Source: Hypoxylon rubiginosum
Lineage: Eukaryota; Ascomycota; Sordariomycetes; Xylariales; Hypoxylaceae
DNA length: 64,000 nt
Direction: 5' to 3'
NCBI GenBank assembly: GCA_902806565.1
Contig: CADCXA010000025.1
Coordinates: 2,666,001-2,730,000 of the forward strand
In this document: positions 1-11,151 of the stretch, one piece after another
Layout: each line of letters begins with the position of its first letter
Position numbering within the stretch: the first letter of the stretch is position 1
Notes under the pieces: generated by a model
Database searches by the model: none
The model's input: the letters and a program-made list of their open reading frames with translations, nothing else
What the model was told of the DNA's origin: nothing
Program-made: the position numbers and the translations under genes

Positions 1-1676
1 CTAGGCGACAGGCCGGCACTCAAGAGACAGATCTTCGATGCCCTTAGCGGTCAGATCAAGGTTGATGGCTCGGAAGTCATACCGGTTTCTTCAGTATTCG
101 AGTTTCACGATTCACTTCCTCAAGAAAGCCTCTTTGCAGCCGCCTTACCCGACCAGCTCAAGACTTATAGTGAACTTGACTTAAGGCCGTGTCTAGAGGA
201 GGACGACGACTCGAATTTATTGTACAACATAGGGAAGGTGGGTGAGATCCTGCTTTTAAAACGTAACGAAGCTCGTAAATCCGGTCAACTCGTTGTGCAA
301 CAGGATGTTGCCTCTATAGAGGATCAGGAAACCACACTATTGCAATATCTACGGTATCTCAACCGGTTCACGCAAATCAAATCATACAACCTGAAGGGCT
401 TGAAGGCGTGGACAAGACTCATGATGGTGATGACTGACTGCAACGATTTCCAAGGAACGAACAAGGTGTCGTTCATACTACAAACCCTACAAGCGACACT
501 CCCCAGTCTCGAGATGTACGCCTCAGATAATCCTAGTGCCGCTTACGAGCTAGGCAAGCTTGCCAAAGCATTGTCGTTCGGACTAGATTTCGCGACGATG
601 ACTTCGACCGACAAGCAGAATCGAGCGGTGGAGAATCTGATCAGTGACAAGCTTTTCCAGCTCCTTCAGATCTGCCTAAGCGCAATCACAAAATGGGTTG
701 GTAATCAAGAATTGCGCTCGGTCTACTATAGCATATGCTATCGCCACCTGACGGGACTCGCAGACCACGGACAAGGGGTTTCGTCCAGCCTGCGAAAGAC
801 AGCTAAAACCATACAGGCGTTCGGTGAGAAGCTGCTGAATGTGATTTGCGACGACGCATTCAACGGAGACGCAGGATGTCAAACGACAGCCTTGATCCTG
901 TTGGGAACACTAGTCCAGCTTGGCAAGCAAGAGAACAACAACTTCGTGGTAGAAGCGCTTAATAGGCTAAACTTCATTGGCTTGCTGGTCGATTCTCTAC
1001 GAGTCGTGTTGGCTGAATGGGAGGCGGTCAATAACCAAGGTAAGTTCATCATCACACAGCACGTTTATTATGAGAATGCCAATTTAACAGATGTATTTTC
1101 AGGCGATCCGAATCAAGAACAGTACATAAGAGCCAAACTCAACCTTCTGTTACAGTTGTGCCAGACGCGGGAGGGTGCCAAAAATGTTCTGCATGCGAAT
1201 CTATTCAGCGCCATCGAGCAGTCGGGGTTGTTTTCAGTGGATCCGGAACTGCAGGTCAATTCATCAGACAGCAGGGCTTTGGAAAGTCACTATACACTCC
1301 TAGTCAAGGTAGCCCGGATTATCGGTGCCGCGATAGTTAGTCGGGGCTCGCATAACGTGCTGCAAGGCAGAAAGTTCTTGACCGAGCACAGGATGCTGGT
1401 GATGCACGTCCTAAAGCGATCGGCCGGTATTGGGGCAGGGGGCGGGAAGGCGGACGAGCTGCTTTCGGAGCGCGTCGATGAACTAGCTGAGGCGTTCATG
1501 GTCGTCATAACCGCAACCGGATTTCTTGATGTAAGTCCAGATTCCTTCTTTTTTCTTTTTTTTCTTTCCTAGCATCTACGCGTACACCGAACAGACAGGG
1601 CTAATATTTTTCGTTTTATCTATAGAACGACAACGTGGTCGAGGACAAAAGGCCTGCGCCGGGCCTATTCCACTAA
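1..1676 (+). CDS. NUP192: Nucleoporin Nup192/Nup205, C-terminal part (5' end outside window)
   Basis: This is the C-terminal end of the large alpha-solenoid scaffold nucleoporin of the nuclear pore inner ring, which binds the Nic96/Nup53 adaptor complex. The frame is already open at base 1, so the start lies upstream. Exons are 1-1039, 1103-1530 and 1626-1676, ending at TAA. The first intron (1040-1102) has GTAAGT and TTTTCAG borders; it is 63 nt long and has no in-frame stop, so it reads through as 21 extra residues if unspliced. The second intron (1531-1625) has GTAAGT and CTATAG borders, and the last exon adds 16 residues ending in GLFH. The protein is helical and Leu-rich, with conserved-looking segments such as LYNIGKVGEILLLKR and DPNQEQYIRAKLNLLLQLCQ. 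Family assignment is from recognition of these segments as fungal Nup192. Confidence is high for the family and good for the introns. Confidence 0.9.
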
Positions 1677-2511
1677 AGATAACGAAGGTGGCTTCCTAAG
1701 GGTTAGTTATATGATGGTCTACTTAGTAGAGATTAATGGCCTAGAGATTAAGATATAGTTGAGTCTCAATCTCCAGCAGGCGGTGCCGTGTTGAGAAGAA
1801 GCTAGGACGCCCCAAATCGCCCGAATGTGTTGGGTTAAACAACCTACTTAGGCAACACTAACACCAAAGATGACGATTCTTGGTGTAAAACCGGTCGATG
1901 AAGCTAGGTTAGCAGGTTAAGCTACCTGTATTAGCTATCAGATGAGAACAGCCGGACAGCTTCGCCAAGGCAGAAACGGTGCGATACTGTTATCGGTATC
2001 TGTATTCTAAATAAAAAGTAATTGAGGAATGTCATGTGACGGAATGGTAACGGAAGAGGGTTAGATCGTAGGATTGGAATACGTCTAGAAGCCCTTTGAT
2101 GGATCGGGTCTGCCTTAGTTGCCACACACCACACAGCTGAGATATGCAAGAAGAGTGTGATTGGTCAAGGCGTTAGCTGTGTGATGCCTGGATGCGTTAA
2201 TGCTCTACTCGATATGGTTTAGCGTGGCTGGGCGCCCTAGGTTTGTTCGATTGCTAGACCTCGTTGGCTTCGGTGCCCGGGGCTTGGCTCCAGCTATGGC
2301 GTGGCTTGGTCTTAAGTTAGTATCGCTTAGTGGCCACTCGGGCCAGTCTGCTTGAATCTTTGCTAGGCCCCAAGGACCCTTGGCGTAGGTAATAAGAATT
2401 ACAGCCTATCAAATTTTTGCAACTAGCATATCCTGCATATCCTGCATATCCCAAGCATCTTGCCCCGGACCCTTTTCCTTTTTTTACTAGATGGAGAAGT
2501 TAGCAAGCTTT

Positions 2512-2536
2512 CCCACTCCCACTCCCACTCCCACTT
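2512..2536. repeat. CCCACT short tandem repeat (4 units)
   Basis: About four perfect head-to-tail copies of the hexamer CCCACT in an intergenic CT-rich stretch. No associated gene; probably a simple-sequence tract. Confidence 0.8.
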
Positions 2537-3529
2537 CAGTCCGCTCCTCTATCCTCTATCCTCGTAGGCCATCCATCCGCCTGGTCATCCACATCTGTGT
2601 CTCCGTAACACAGTATCTATCCCCTTGACCTTAATGCTCCCCGCCCGTGTGCTATGGCAGTTAATTGTAAACTAGCCCGTTACAGACTCTCGGTCTCCAT
2701 AAGCTATCCTAACGGCGCACTAACGCCCATATCTGCCATCTCTCGGTAACACGACCTGGTTGGTCGGCGGCCTGGCCCTTGCAAAATAACGATGGCCGTC
2801 GATGGGCAGCACGGTTGGGGAATCAGGAATCTGCATTCGATCTCGCACCAAAGAATCACGTATTTCCAGCACCAACAATGAAACATCACATGTGATATAC
2901 GTGCTGCGGCTGTAGTATTCGGAGCAATTGACATACAACCTTCTCCTGGATATACAACACTACAGGACCTTATACAGCACTCCCGCTTACTTATTGGTTA
3001 GGTGTTATGATGAGGCGCCGAAGAAAGACCAGAAGCACGCGACACTTGACAGCTACCAGCACCGCTTACCTACTCGTGTAGGCAAGTAACCATGAACCAG
3101 GGCCGCCAGGGTCCAAGCCATCCCAGCCCAGCAGCCCCAGCAAGGCCAAGACCCAGTCTCGGTCAATGATATGCAACCGGGCTGACAGGCAAAAAGGCAG
3201 AGATAAGCAGCGCCCCGCCACCACAAGATTTTGCTGGGCCACTTTGCTGTAGACTGGAGACCTATGTACGAATACTATGTACGAAGTACTAGGGACCACA
3301 TGCTAGAGCGCAGTGGTTCGGGAAAGATTCGAGGTTGCTGCTACGTAGTAACCGCACCGTACCAGCGTACCATAACAAAGATTCCCGCTTCGCTATCCAT
3401 AGAACCATAGAACCATAGAACGGTGGACTATGACAAGGGTCGGGCTGGTAGGTTACAAGACCTCTCGTTACTTGCAGATTGCTTGATCCAACCTACATGG
3501 TATATATTAGCTGAGGATCACCTCACCCA

Positions 3530-3560
3530 CTATTGTCTTCCCCCCCTCGCTCTTCTCTTC
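3530..3560 (+). promoter_or_regulatory. Pyrimidine-rich leader of the Dip5-like permease
   Basis: A C/T-dominated stretch lies 115-145 bases upstream of the chosen ATG at 3674. Such CT tracts commonly precede transcription starts in filamentous fungi. There is no ATG in frame upstream of 3674 in the open frame. The role is inferred from composition and position only. Confidence 0.35.
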
Positions 3561-3673
3561 TGGTCTTCAACAAACCTCGGGTTTCAACACACACAACACA
3601 CACGAGAGACGTTGTTTCTTCGTGTCGCCCATTTGTTCGAATTTTAGGTATCGAGAAACTTCGACCAGCCATC

Positions 3674-5556
3674 ATGGACAATCACGGCGTCGTCCACAGG
3701 TCGACGTCCTCGTCCCCCTCGGGGGACAAGGAAAAAATGACCTACTCCGACATGGATCTCGAGACGTCCTCGCACGTCCGCGGCATCGAGACGTCGGCCG
3801 AGACGTCGCTGCACCGCGGCCTCAAGGCTCGTCACATTACTATGATTGCTATCGGTGGTGCCATCGGAACAGGTCTCATTATCGGTACTGGCAAGGCCCT
3901 CGCGCAAGCCGGTCCCGGCTCCATCTTCATCTCGTACACCATCGTCGGTTTCGTCGTCTACCTGGTTATGGCCGCCCTCGGTGAGATGGCGGCTTGGCTT
4001 CCTATGTCTGCGGGTTTCACCGGTTACGCGTCTCGATTCTGCGACCCTTCGCTCGGTTTCGCTCTTGGTTGGACGTAAGCTATTCTCCTCAGCCCGTCTT
4101 GTGGCGCGCATCTGTGCAACGCACCACCACCTCGAGGCGTTCAACGAGGCTAACCTGGATTTTTTTCCGTAACACAGCTACTGGATGAAGTACATCATTG
4201 TAACACCGAATCAACTTACTGCCGCCGCTTTAGTTATCTCGTTCTGGCTACCTCGCGACCGGGTCAACCCAGGAGTATGGATTGCTATATTCCTCGTCGC
4301 TATTCTCAGCATCAACTATTTCGGTATTCGATTCTTCGGTGAATTCGAGTTTTGGCTATCGAGTTTCAAGGTCGTCGTCATTGTCGGTGTCATTCTTCTC
4401 GCTCTCATCATCGCGGCAGGTGGTGCCGACGGAGACGCAAGGGGATTCCGGTACTGGAACGATCCTGGGTATGTAGTTCTTGCGGTCCTACCTATGACGG
4501 CGCTCGTTTATCGTGGAACGTATTGCTAACTAGCACAGTGCATTCCGTCCCTACATTGCGACGGGATCGTGGGGCCAGTTCCTCGGATTCTGGTCTACCA
4601 TGGTCAACGCTACTTTTGCCTACTTGGGTACGGAGTTGGTCGGTGTGACGGTCGGCGAGGCCCAGAACCCCCGCAAGACTATCCCTCGTGCCATCCGACT
4701 TACCTTCTATCGTATCGTCTTCTTCTACGTCATCAGTATCCTCCTGATCGGCATGTGCGTGCCGTACGACTCGACGGATCTTGCTTTCGCCAATAGCGTG
4801 TCCGGCAATGCCAACGCTTCGCCGTTCGTCGTCGCAATCAAGCTCGCCCATATTCCTGTGCTCGACCACATCCTCAATGCTTGCATCCTCCTGTTCGTCT
4901 TCTCCGCTGCCAACTCTGATCTGTACATCGCCAGCCGTACCCTTTACGGTCTGTCTTCAGACGGCGCGGCCCCGTCTATCTTCCGAAAGACGAACAAGAA
5001 CGGCGTGCCTCTATACTCTCTTCTCGCCTCGGCGGCATTTGCGCTCCTAGCGTTCCTAAACGTCTCGGACGACTCGAAGGCCATCTTTAACTACTTCGTC
5101 AACCTGACCACCATCTTCGGCCTCATGACGTGGATCTCCATCCTGGTCACGCACATCTACTTCGTCAAGGCGCGACGTGCGCAGGGCCTATCCAACGACG
5201 CGATGCCGTTTGTGGCGCCCCTGGGCATCTACGGCTCGTACGGCGCGCTCGCCATGTGCTGCCTGATCGCGCTCACCAAGAACTACGACGTGTTCGTCGG
5301 CGACTGGAGCGTCAAGTACCCGACCTTCATCACGGGCTACCTCGGCATCCCCGTCTACCTGGTGCTCATCATAGGCCACAAGCTCTGGACCAAGAGCAAG
5401 GGCGTCCGCGCCCACGAGTGCGACTTCTACACGGGCAAGGACGTCATCGACCGCGAAGAGGAAGAGTTCCTCGCCGCCCAGGCGGCCGAGAGGGCGGCCA
5501 GGCCCGAGAAGGCCGGCTCCATGTTCTACAGGAGATTCGTCTCGTGGCTGTTCTAA
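3674..5556 (+). CDS. Dip5-type dicarboxylic amino acid permease (APC superfamily)
   Basis: Predicted plasma-membrane proton symporter for acidic amino acids (Glu/Asp), of the fungal YAT family. Exons are 3674-4074, 4178-4468 and 4539-5556, joining in phase to give 569 residues. The start ATG sits in a good context (CATCATGG) and is the first in-frame ATG. After an approximately 50-residue Ser/Thr/Asp-rich cytosolic N-terminus comes the family signature of TM1 (MIAIGGAIGTGLIIGTGKAL), then GPGSIFISYTIVG and YWMKYIIVTPNQLTAAALVISFW, the last typical of Dip5 relatives. About 12 hydrophobic segments follow, including LGTELVGVTVGEAQNPRKTIPRAI and AANSDLYIASRTLYGLS. The tail is acidic and Arg/Ala-rich. 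Substrate preference for Glu/Asp over other amino acids is inferred from similarity to Dip5 and could differ. Confidence 0.9.
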
Positions 5557-6182
5557 GCGGGTCACTGCTTGGTGCGTTGGGAAATATGGAGCTGGAGCTA
5601 AAGGGGGGCATGTATGTATTTGGTTATGCCGTCGTTGCGAAAAGTGAAGATACCTATTTTTTTTATTTGTCTGTACATAGAGTCATCCAACCGGCGCTAT
5701 TACCCCCTTGCGTCCTATGTGTTTATGGTATAATGAAACTACAGAATAGAATTTAAAACTGTTCATTTCGTATCTTTACAAGTCTTGGTGATATGCTAAC
5801 TCTACCAATATTAACTACCTAATATTTGTCTAGGTATCTAGAATATGGGTCGACATCTCCCCACGTGCGGTTCAGGGTGAGGAAGTAGGTGGAGAGCTTA
5901 CGTTTCCTCAACATAGGTACTGTGCCACGGTAGGACAACGTCCTTGATATGCGGGTATCCCAAGCAAACATTGAGGTATATACACGGGTAGCAACACGAA
6001 GAGCGCATCGAGCGTTTCAAAGCGTTACGCAATGTGTTTGCTTTGATTTTGATTTTTGGTTTCATACTCGTAATGATCTAACGATCTGTATTCTCACCGT
6101 TATAACGTCATGGGTTAGTTACAGGTATACTGCGGTTTACGGTGTTTGGCTCTGAAGACTAGAAGATAGAGAGAAAGAGAAA

Positions 6183-6207
6183 GGAAACATCGTGTCATCA
6201 TGTTTCC
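6183..6207. repeat. Short perfect inverted repeat
   Basis: Arms GGAAACAT (6183-6190) and ATGTTTCC (6200-6207) are separated by 9 nt and could form a hairpin. No linked gene or T-run supports a specific role. Confidence 0.5.
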
Positions 6208-7365
6208 CGTATTTGCTAACCAGGTAGGTTATCCTTCTCGCTATCTTTAATATTTATCGCCCTCCCCGAGTCCTTTTATCTTTAGACCCGCACGTGGGAT
6301 CTATTCCGTACCTCCTTACTTGCAACCCAAGTTGCGCGGATCTGGCTCGAAGGATCGGATCGCCCGACCGAATACGTCGCTGTCCTCTTCTTCCGCATAC
6401 AGTATTGGACTGGTCTCTAAGTGTCCGACTTGGGTAGAGATGCGTCTAGATTCTGAGAAATTGGAAATGCGCAACGTCTAAGTGGCGGCTTAGCCGCGGT
6501 GCCGCTCTCGTTTGGTCGGTCGTGTCTAGGTTATAATTGATCGCTGCCAGGTATTTCTTCCCTGATGATCAGTCTCGATTCGGTACACTCCAACTCACCC
6601 TAAAACAGTAATTTTCCTCGAGCCTAGAGATTGCCGGCATCTCGAAAGGTGAGCCGGGGTTATGTGTGTTCATCGGTAGCACATACGTACATGGCTCTTC
6701 CCAACCCTGTATCGTCTATCGTGCTTGCGCGCAGGCAGGCAGGCAACCAGATCCTTCCGGTTCCCGGGATACGTTTTGTTCTTCGGTAGCCTCAATCGAA
6801 CCTGGTTCTCTTCCTAGGAGGAACAGCAGAGCCTAGCCCGGAGCGGTGGCAACATCGTGACCCGCGGTAGGCGGCATTCCTTCTGAAAAGGCGTCCCCGA
6901 TGCAGTTTGGACTTTATCCCTGTAAAGCAAGTGTCATGAGCTCTAGGGCCATGCTCGGTGATTGATAGCGAAGCAAGGCACGAGTCTAGCTTGCATTTAT
7001 TACTAGGTAGGTATACAGGCAACTGTCATTCTAGCCTCTCCCCCTTATCGTACGACGGTGAATCGTTTCGTCGTTCGCCTATCCCGCGTACCTTACCCAG
7101 TCACCGAAATATTTACGGGAGGTTAGGGGCCAAAGAATCCAGTCTATTGACATAGACGGTGATGGAAATATCAAGATTAACAGGATAGCTACCTAGAATA
7201 TGTGTGGGAGCTACCTAGGGAAAGGGAGTGATTCCCACAGAGGCCCCTTACCGAGTTGGCCAATAGACCCTTGATAAAAAAAGACATGCCAGAAAGTAGT
7301 TTCCATATTATGAATAGATCGCAAATTGTACCGGGGATAAAAGCTCTACGAAAACACGAGGATGG

Positions 7366-7370
7366 AAAAA
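7366..7370 (-). terminator. Pol III T-run terminator of the tRNA-like gene
   Basis: Five consecutive T residues on the minus strand begin three bases after the tRNA-like 3' end. This is the usual Pol III termination signal and supports transcription of the element. Confidence 0.5.
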
Positions 7371-7372
7371 GA

Positions 7373-7479
7373 AGGCCTAGGTGGGACTTGAACCCACGAC
7401 TTTTCCAACCTCAGCGTCTCGTCTGGCCATAACTTCAGAGTGCTCAGTATGGAATGTGCTACCACTGCACTTCCAAGCC
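7373..7479 (-). tRNA. Intron-containing tRNA-like gene, possible tRNA-Gln(CTG) or tRNA pseudogene
   Basis: Read on the minus strand, the segment folds into a full cloverleaf. The acceptor is GGCTTGG with CTAGGCC (two G.U pairs). The D arm is GTGC/GCAC with loop AGTGGTA. The anticodon stem is TTCCA/TGGAA, the variable loop 5 nt, and the T arm GTGGG/CCCAC with loop TTCAAGT. The B box GGTTCAAGTCC is perfect, an A-box-like GTGCAGTGG is present, and a T5 Pol III stop (minus strand, 7370-7366) lies just after the 3' end. The anticodon loop holds about 35 extra bases, taken as an intron at the usual 37/38 site. With standard numbering the anticodon would be CTG (Gln), but position 33 is A instead of the nearly invariant U, and position 8 is A. 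It is either a divergent functional tRNA or a recent pseudogene. Confidence 0.55.
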
Positions 7480-8219
7480 CTATGTCCTCTTGTTTCGTAC
7501 TATTGTTGAAGAATATTGCAACTTAGAACTATACACCATGTCTCTACCGTCCCCAAGTGACGATTTCTATCCTTATCCCCGATATATAGGTACCTATCTA
7601 TGTCTCGTTAGCTCTCTAGGCTACAAACGCTGTTCGTGTTCGTGGCTATAAGTTTCCCATCAAATACGAACCGTCATGATGGATTCAGAGACCAAGTATC
7701 ACGAAAGAATGCTTTCTGGTGTTGAACTAGGTCGTCATGTTTACCTACCTTAGGTAGGTAGGTACTTATACGGCATAAACGCCTCAAGGACTAGAGGTTT
7801 ATACCAGGTAATTTTTCAGATATATTTTCTTCGTACCTAAAGTAAACGTTATAATATGTTTTAATGCAGCAGTAATTCAACATGTCCCGGGCTGCCGCTA
7901 ACGCCGTGACTGGATCCTCAATTATAGTTGGTGGTTACGGCAAGTCGTGGCCTAGTTAATTAGCCTTGGAATGTTACCTTTTTTTAAAAAAATTTTACTG
8001 CGGTTTCTTGCAGGTTTGAATCCCCTAGGTGACTCTTTCTTTTTTTTTTTTTTTCAATACTCCGTACCTATTATCACCTAGGAGGTAGGTATGTATATAC
8101 ATTAAAGAATACCTGTGCAGCATAAGTTCAGTACGCATATGTGAGGCTATCAAATAGGTCACCGCCATGATTTAACCATCAGTATAGCAAGTCCACCATA
8201 ACCTGACCACCTAAGTACA
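7480..8219. other. Intergenic region with SINE-like copy
   Basis: No protein gene seen. The region is rich in TAGGTA motifs (for example 7741-7770 and 8078-8095) and contains a tRNA-related repeat copy followed by a long T tract (about 8037-8054). Confidence 0.6.
7866..8030 (+). mobile_element. tRNA-derived SINE-like element, copy A
   Basis: The segment shares order and sequence with 27793-27945. Both begin with AGTAATTCAACATG followed by CCCGGG and a GCCGC/GCCAC-type block, then an A-box-like GTGGCCTAGTT...TTAGCC, then a homopolymer stretch, then a B-box-like CAGGTTTGAATCCCC. A T-rich tract follows. Internal Pol III A and B boxes, dispersion and a 3' homopolymer tract are the hallmarks of a tRNA-derived SINE. 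The A/B spacing is about 60 nt. Copy number and target-site duplications could not be checked here; two diverged tRNA pseudogenes are the alternative. Confidence 0.45.
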
Positions 8220-10394
8220 TCAGGTAGCTAACGTAGATAGCACATCCTCCAGCGCCCCAGCAGCGGCGCCGTCCTTCTCCGCTCTGCCTTTCAGCTGTTC
8301 CGCAATCCCCCGTATAGCACCGGCCGAATGCACGAACCGCTTCCGCATCCCCGGGCTCGCGTTCGCTAGGAGCTTCGCGGCGAGCTGCAAGACGTCCACT
8401 TGGAAATCGAGGAGCGCTCCCGGGCCCTTAGCCTCCTCCATCTCCTCCTCGCCTCCCGCGGTAGGGACGTCGTAAGCCGCCACGGCGGTCACGACGCCCA
8501 TCCAGTCCTCGGGCGTGTGGCCTTCGCTCTCTATCACGATCTGCAGCACGAGGGCGGCGCGGGTCCCGCGGATGAGCTCCGTTTCGTTTACGGAGGTGGA
8601 GGTTGAGGTTGAGCTTTCCTCGAGCACCCCGAGCAGGTCCGCAGATAATATCCCCCACCCGTTATACGCGTTGAAGGCCTCGACCCCCCTCGACGTGCGG
8701 AGCACGCCTTCGAGCGCCGCGAGGATGGGGAGCCGGTAATCCAACCACCCGTCTGGCTGCGACCGCGTAGGATCGCCGCCGCCGCTTTGGTACAGCTCCA
8801 TGAGCATGTCCATCAGCCCCGCGGCTTCCTTCCGCAGGACGTCGCCGTCGTCGTCGCGGACCCAGAGCGCCACGGCGCGGATCGCGGACAGCACGAAGGC
8901 GTCGGCGGCGGCGCCGCCCGCGTCCTTGGCGTCCCAGGACAGCGTCTTGTGGGACCCGAACTCGGTGTGCGCGCTCCCGGCGCGGGCCTCCGGGTGCAGG
9001 CCCTGGGCGCCCGCTACCGACGCGTCCCAGCGGTCCCGCAGGTACTCCAGGACGACGGACAGGGTCTCGGCGATGGAGCTGCTCAGCTTGAGCACGAGCT
9101 CGGGCGGCATCCGGAGCCAGGACTGCTGCTGCTGCTGCTGCGCCGACTCCGCGCCCGTAGTAGATTTGGAATCGGGGTCGTCGTCGTCGTCCAGCTCTTC
9201 CATCCAGGCGATGAGCTGCCCGATAAACGCGGTGAGTATGTCGAGGGCGGAGGTGAGACGTTGCGATATGCGCGGGTAGTCCGGGTCGTTGAGCTTTGCC
9301 AGGAGGGAGGGTAGGGTCGCGCGGAGGTCCGCTAGGATGAGGTTGATGAAGAGGTACGAGAACGGCTTCGACGAGTCCTTTTCGTCCAGGAACAGCAGCT
9401 GGGGCGTGGACTCGGGGTAGATTAGCAGTAGTGCGCCCGCGCAGTTCGTGTATGCGGAGCGACTCGCTGCGTTCGGGCGGTTCGTTGATAAGTTACGCAT
9501 GAGCTTCGCGACCGAGCCTAGCCATTTGGGATTTTGCGGGATGAGCTAGTTGGTTATGAGACGAAGTTCATCATAATGACTGTCGCTGGATGGGAAGAAA
9601 CTTACACGTTCGTCTAGATTCCGCAGTACGTGGGATATGAACTCTAGGAGGCTCGTCGCATCGGTGCCGATGAAAGAGGAGACAAAAGCTTGGATCCCCT
9701 TGTCGATTTTTGCCCTTACCACCTCTCTCGACTGGTCGTCTTCAAGGTTCGCAGTGCCCCTTTCCCAGGCCCAAATGAATATCGTTAGAATATGCGAATG
9801 CTCTGGGGCGATCTCTATGAGCGGAGTCCAGTCGTCGACGTCAAGGTCGACAATGGCCTTAGCACCCTCAGGCACAGTAACGAGAGTTAGCAACGTCTCT
9901 ATAATGACCTGAGTCGTCTCTTTGGAACTTGTCTTAAGTTAATGGCTATGTTTATATCGTAGATAAGTAAAGACACCAATTTACCTGTAGAGGACGGCGT
10001 TGGCCAATCTCGGTATTCTACCAATGAGTTTCGCATCCTGCTTGGCCTCGTTGGGCAACAAGACTGCGAATGTGTGAATGACGGCAACTGCCAAGTCAAG
10101 CATATCCTTGGAGTTCTTCTGATCCGAACCGGATTGGGTGCCAGTCCGTAGCAAACGGTCCAGAAACTTGGGCGAGATTGAATTCCATAATGAGACGATT
10201 ACCCCTTTCTCATCTTGCAGCTCCGGCGAGTTGTCTAAGACTGATTTTAGGAGAGCCAAGCCGACGAACCGGGATGTGTCATCTTTGGCCTTGAGAAGTT
10301 GTTGAATCTTCTCTATGGACGGCGCTTGGCTAGCCCCCGATATGTTTCCGTCGTCATTTCGTACTTGTAGCTTGGAGACATCCGGAATTTCCAT
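8220..10394 (-). CDS. Neurochondrin family protein
   Basis: Exons on the minus strand are 10394-9985, 9927-9606 and 9545-8220, giving 685 residues. The introns are 57 and 60 nt and phases match. The start has context TTCCATGG in reverse orientation (ATG at 10394-10392). The protein is Leu/Ala-rich and helical throughout, as expected of an ARM-like solenoid. Recognisable blocks are KIQQLLKAKDDTSRFVGLAL near the N-terminus and LIPQNPKWLGSVAKLMRNL near residue 245-265; these match the fungal neurochondrin domain. An acidic patch (DDDDDPDSK) and a polyglutamine run of 6 lie near residue 370, probably in a loop. Exon 3 is distinctly GC-rich compared with exons 1 and 2. Animal neurochondrin acts in signalling; the fungal role is not established. 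Family call good, function unknown. Confidence 0.8.
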
Positions 10395-11151
10395 GGTTTT
10401 GTTTTTTTGGTTCTCTCACTTATATGAGAAGGGAACCTCAAGTTGAGGGCATCGCCCCTGTGAAATATTAATCACTCAAAACCGAACTTAGAGTGGTAAA
10501 TTATTTCGCAGCAGCTTGGAAGCTAGATGGAATAAAATAATCAGTTCTATCTCGCCGAATAAAGGTAGTTGATGCAGTGTGCTTTTTGTTACAAGTCATA
10601 GATTTCTTCCTAAATCTTTCTACGGAGTTTAATGTGGAGAGTGTAACGCCACTAAACATGGTTAGATAAATTTTAGTCCCTATTAAGTGCAAACCTCTTT
10701 ATGTTCTCATAGCTATATCTACGTTTAAGTGCATTTCGGGATTTTATTTTAGGTACCTAAAAACGTACCTAGTGAAGTTATTCACAGATAAAATTTACTC
10801 GAAATCATGGATTTCCGTACCACTCAGCTTACCAGAATCTAAATCCTCTTGATTTTTCTGGAGTCCCCAAGTAGGAGGTAGGAACGATAGGACTGGAATA
10901 TAACCTGTAAGTAGGAAACCAAGGGCACGTCTTGTATAGATGGAGGTGCTCGAGATATCGCCGACTCCCAGCCAGTCAGATTTTCGTATAAAAGAGTTTC
11001 AGATATTGGTTCATTAATCATCAGGATTCCAGTCTCACACTCCCTACCTCACCTCCTTGTGTAAATACCAAAGCCAGTAATAATTTCATGATAATGGTTA
11101 CCCACTCCTTTTTCTTAATCACCTCATCGTTGTCAGATAGATAGAAATACG
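10395..11151. other. Intergenic region, 0.75 kb
   Basis: AT-rich, no gene supported. It serves as the 5' flank of the neurochondrin gene (transcribed away) and the 3' flank of the next minus-strand gene. Confidence 0.6.

Larger units (their letters stand above)
1677..3673. other. Intergenic region, 2.0 kb
   Basis: No convincing gene on either strand; open frames are short and lack coding character. It holds a CCCACT tandem run (about 2512-2536), a three-fold CATATCCTG repeat near 2430-2450, and three copies of an AGAACCAT-like motif near 3400-3420. The last 150 bases before the permease are pyrimidine-rich, as in many fungal promoters and 5' leaders. Confidence 0.6.
5557..7372. other. Intergenic region, 1.8 kb
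   Basis: No supported gene. It has a small perfect inverted repeat at 6183-6207 and scattered GGCAGGCAGGCA and TAGGTA motifs. Short open frames on both strands look random. Confidence 0.6.

Noticed and set aside
5130..5756. 208-codon plus-strand Arg/His-rich frame overlapping the permease end
   Set aside because: Out-of-frame shadow of the GC-rich third exon of the Dip5-like gene.
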